DNA from: Rikenellaceae bacterium
GTDB lineage: Bacteria; Bacteroidota; Bacteroidia; Bacteroidales; UBA932
Assembly: GCA_900769145.1 (NCBI GenBank)
Contig: CAAGFN010000189.1
Span: forward strand, 1-63,247
Direction of reading: 5' to 3'
Length of the DNA: 63,247 nucleotides
The position numbers and the translations under genes were made by a program. The first letter of the stretch is position 1; each line of letters opens with the position of its first letter. Under the pieces are notes generated by a model, which was not told the DNA's origin, searched no databases, and worked only from the letters and a program-made list of their open reading frames with translations. This document shows, in pieces, positions 61,820-63,247 of the stretch.

Positions 61820-62245
61820 CTACCTGGTCATCTTCAGGACGACATTGCCGTCCTCTGAGCAGAATACCAGCGCATCCTTGTCTTTCTTTGCGGTTCCGGC
61901 TGCATCCAGAGCCTGGAAAATAAGCGTTTCAGCCTCCATGTTCCGGCACATCATCTTGGTGGCGGCGAGTGGGGAGAATGATATTGCATTGTCCTCGCCC
62001 AATGTGAAGCTGCCCATGAAGCTGTTGCAGCCCGTAGTGCCGCTCACGCTCTTCTCGGCAACATTGAAGTTGATTGAAGGGACATTGCCCTCATTTCCGG
62101 TCACGGCTTTGCCCATTGCTTCAATGATGGTCCACTGTCCGTCAATATCGGCTGATGTCAGGGCCTTCTTGCCCGCTCCGCAGGAAATCATTGCCATAAG
62201 GCAGGAAATGGCTGCAATCCAAAGTGCTGTTCTTTTAGCTTTCAT
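61820..62245 (-). CDS. META-domain (HslJ-like) lipoprotein
   Basis: About 141 residues from ATG 62243-62245, lipobox Cys22 (LMAMISCGAG). One META domain: it begins DIDGQWTIIEAMGK, includes the conserved SGTTGCNSFMGSF and the MMCRNMEAETLIFQALD helix, and ends with the strand DGNVVLKMTR. Such proteins are envelope lipoproteins linked to stress or heat-shock in other bacteria; a biochemical role is not established. Monocistronic by spacing, with convergent orientation to the regulator upstream. Confidence 0.85.
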   Translation of the reverse strand: MKAKRTALWIAAISCLMAMISCGAGKKALTSADIDGQWTIIEAMGKAVTGNEGNVPSINFNVAEKSVSGTTGCNSFMGSFTLGEDNAISFSPLAATKMMCRNMEAETLIFQALDAAGTAKKDKDALVFCSEDGNVVLKMTR

Positions 62246-62333
62246 AATTCTCAAGTTTTAATTGCCTGCCAATTTAGGCCGACATTGTCATAAATGCATT
62301 AATCCGGAAATCTTGCACAAAGAACAGCGGATT

Positions 62334-62549
62334 TTACACATTTTCATCAGGCCTGTACTCAAGAACATCACCCGGCTGGCAGTCCAGAGCCTTGCAAATT
62401 GCCTCCAAGGTCGTGAATCTCACCGCCTTGGCCTTCCCGGTCTTCAGTATGGAAAGGTTGGTGGGGGAGATTCCGATTCTTTCGGCAAGCTCGCCCGATG
62501 ACATCTTTCTCCGGGCGAGCATTACATCTACATTAACTATGATTGGCAT
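62334..62549 (-). CDS. Small XRE-family HTH regulator (Cro/C1 type)
   Basis: 71 residues from ATG 62547-62549. One HTH_3/HTH_26-type domain nearly fills the protein: MLARRKMSSGELAERIGIS, TNLSILKTGKAKAVRFTTLE, ICKALDCQPGDVLEY. It resembles the YozG-type family of short DNA-binding proteins. The start overlaps the stop of the flotillin-like gene by one base (TGATG), so it is translated as the distal gene of that operon. No toxin partner is visible. It could regulate its own operon. Confidence 0.85.
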   Translation of the reverse strand: MPIIVNVDVMLARRKMSSGELAERIGISPTNLSILKTGKAKAVRFTTLEAICKALDCQPGDVLEYRPDENV

Positions 62550-63247
62550 CAATCTTCATTTGTAGTTTCACTTTCGGCCCCGTCTTCCGGCTTGGCCGCC
62601 TCTGCGCCCTTGAGATAGCCCGGAAGGCTCATTCCTGCCATGTTGAACAGGTCCTCAAGCGGCGGAATTGACTTCATCATATTGGAAATGAAGTTGGATG
62701 TGGCGGTCTTGCCGTCTGCTCCGTTCCCGTCCCATACGGTTACCTTGTCTATCTTTATGCCCTTGACAGCCTCCACCTGGGTCTTGACGAGCTCCGGAAG
62801 TTTGTCGGCTATGAGCATAAGCACGGCTTTCTGAGGATCGCCTGATGCGGCAGCCACGAGCTGGTTGAAACCCTGGGCCTGCTTGGAGAGAATCTCCAGC
62901 ATACCCCTTGCCTGCGCATCCATCTTGGCGTAGATTGCATCAGCCTCACCCTTGGCCATCCTGCGGATTTTCTCAGCCTCAGCCTCAGCGTCAATGATGG
63001 CCTTCTCCTTCTCAATTTCGGCAGGAACCACAACATTGGCGGTCTGGGTGGCCTTCTCCCTCTCGGCACGGGCAGCCTCTGCGTCGCGCTCTGACTTGTA
63101 GGCCTCTTCCAATGCCTTTGCGGCCTGTACCTTCTCGGCGGCTACGGCTATTCTTGCAGCCTCAGCCTCCTTCTCCCTGCGGATTGCATCGGAGTTGGCA
63201 ATGGCAATCTTGGAATTGTTCTCACCCTCCACGGCCTTGGCATTGGC
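62549..63247 (-). CDS. Flotillin-like SPFH protein, C-terminal part (runs off the window)
   Basis: The open frame continues past the window edge, and the first codons seen read ANAKAVEGENNSKIAIANSD, so the N-terminal SPFH/band-7 domain is missing here. The visible 232 residues contain the long charged coiled coil typical of flotillins (repeated EAEAARIAVAAEK/ERDAEAARAEREK), a VVVPAEIEKEKAIIDAEAEAEK segment and the C-terminal VKGIKIDKVTVWDGNGADGK. An acidic tail ends GAESETTNED. Flotillins scaffold membrane microdomains. An in-frame GTG start at 63230-63232 is internal. The gene overlaps the small XRE regulator by one base. Confidence 0.88.
   Translation of the reverse strand, partial: ANAKAVEGENNSKIAIANSDAIRREKEAEAARIAVAAEKVQAAKALEEAYKSERDAEAARAEREKATQTANVVVPAEIEKEKAIIDAEAEAEKIRRMAKGEADAIYAKMDAQARGMLEILSKQAQGFNQLVAAASGDPQKAVLMLIADKLPELVKTQVEAVKGIKIDKVTVWDGNGADGKTATSNFISNMMKSIPPLEDLFNMAGMSLPGYLKGAEAAKPEDGAESETTNED

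Noticed and set aside
1..63247. CRISPR arrays, rRNA genes, transposases or integrases
   Set aside because: No regularly spaced repeats, no rRNA-like sequence and no recombinase motifs were found on either strand.

Overview
The window comes from a member of the Bacteroidota, most likely order Bacteroidales. The evidence is three SusC/SusD pairs, a hybrid-two-component-type regulator, many Cys-lipoproteins, a serine-type sulfatase, almost no Shine-Dalgarno sequences, and repeated promoter elements of the Bacteroidota type (-33 TTTG, -7 TAnnTTTG). Genus or family cannot be fixed from this sequence; a gut uncultured lineage is an inference only. No rRNA, CRISPR array or intact insertion sequence was found.

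Layout. (1) 1-12194, mostly housekeeping: aspS (minus, interrupted by an in-frame stop at 63-65), rsmA, a two-gene glycosidase operon (cellulase-superfamily hydrolase and GH27 alpha-galactosidase, minus), rdgB, recO, a promoter- and terminator-bounded candidate RNA (about 6744-6985), rpsL-rpsG-fusA-rpsJ (ending after rpsJ, not running into rplC), a CAT-anticodon tRNA followed by copies of its own 3' end, desulfoferrodoxin, and inorganic pyrophosphatase. (2) 12246-13256, a GH43 lipoprotein. (3) 13438-30715, an eight-gene operon FAS1-SusC-SusD-FAS1-FAS1-SusC-SusD-M60-like with no recognisable glycosidase. It converges on a sulfatase plus HTCS-type regulator operon (36316 to 30732, minus). (4) 36539-39064, a glutaminase-A-like protein (DUF4965 group). 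(5) 39065-39885, a relic zone: REP-like repeats and a 76-bp fragment of the GH43 gene fused to a fragment of a second HTCS. (6) 52062 to 39886, minus, a seven-gene polysaccharide utilisation operon: SusC, SusD, FN3/discoidin lipoprotein, GH5, BACON/beta-helix GH28-like, and two tandem Mfa2-like/discoidin lipoproteins. (7) 55929 to 52199, minus, GH65-like plus DUF4091/GH123-like. (8) 56102-61697, a metallophosphoesterase-GH127 fusion followed by a membrane regulator with a propeller sensor joined to an AraC-type HTH. (9) 61820-63247, META lipoprotein, small XRE regulator and a flotillin-like gene running off the end.

How it may work together. The accessory genes look like two uptake/degradation systems. 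The first (region 3) has two transporter pairs and three surface FAS1 lipoproteins, a sulfatase and a degenerate M60-like protein; this suggests a glycoprotein or peptide-linked ligand more than a simple polysaccharide. The second (regions 6-8) encodes GH5, GH28-like, GH65, GH123-like and GH127 activities, consistent with a complex plant or host glycan, possibly arabinofuranose-containing.

Most notable: both sensor regulators seem unable to use phosphorelay. The 1331-residue HTCS keeps its sensor, membrane segment and DNA-binding domain, but has lost the phospho-accepting His, the ATP-binding boxes and the receiver Asp. The 946-residue regulator lacks kinase and receiver domains entirely. A relic of a third, equally degenerate HTCS lies nearby. 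The metallophosphoesterase-GH127 fusion and the double FAS1-Sus operon are the other leading candidates for undescribed biology.
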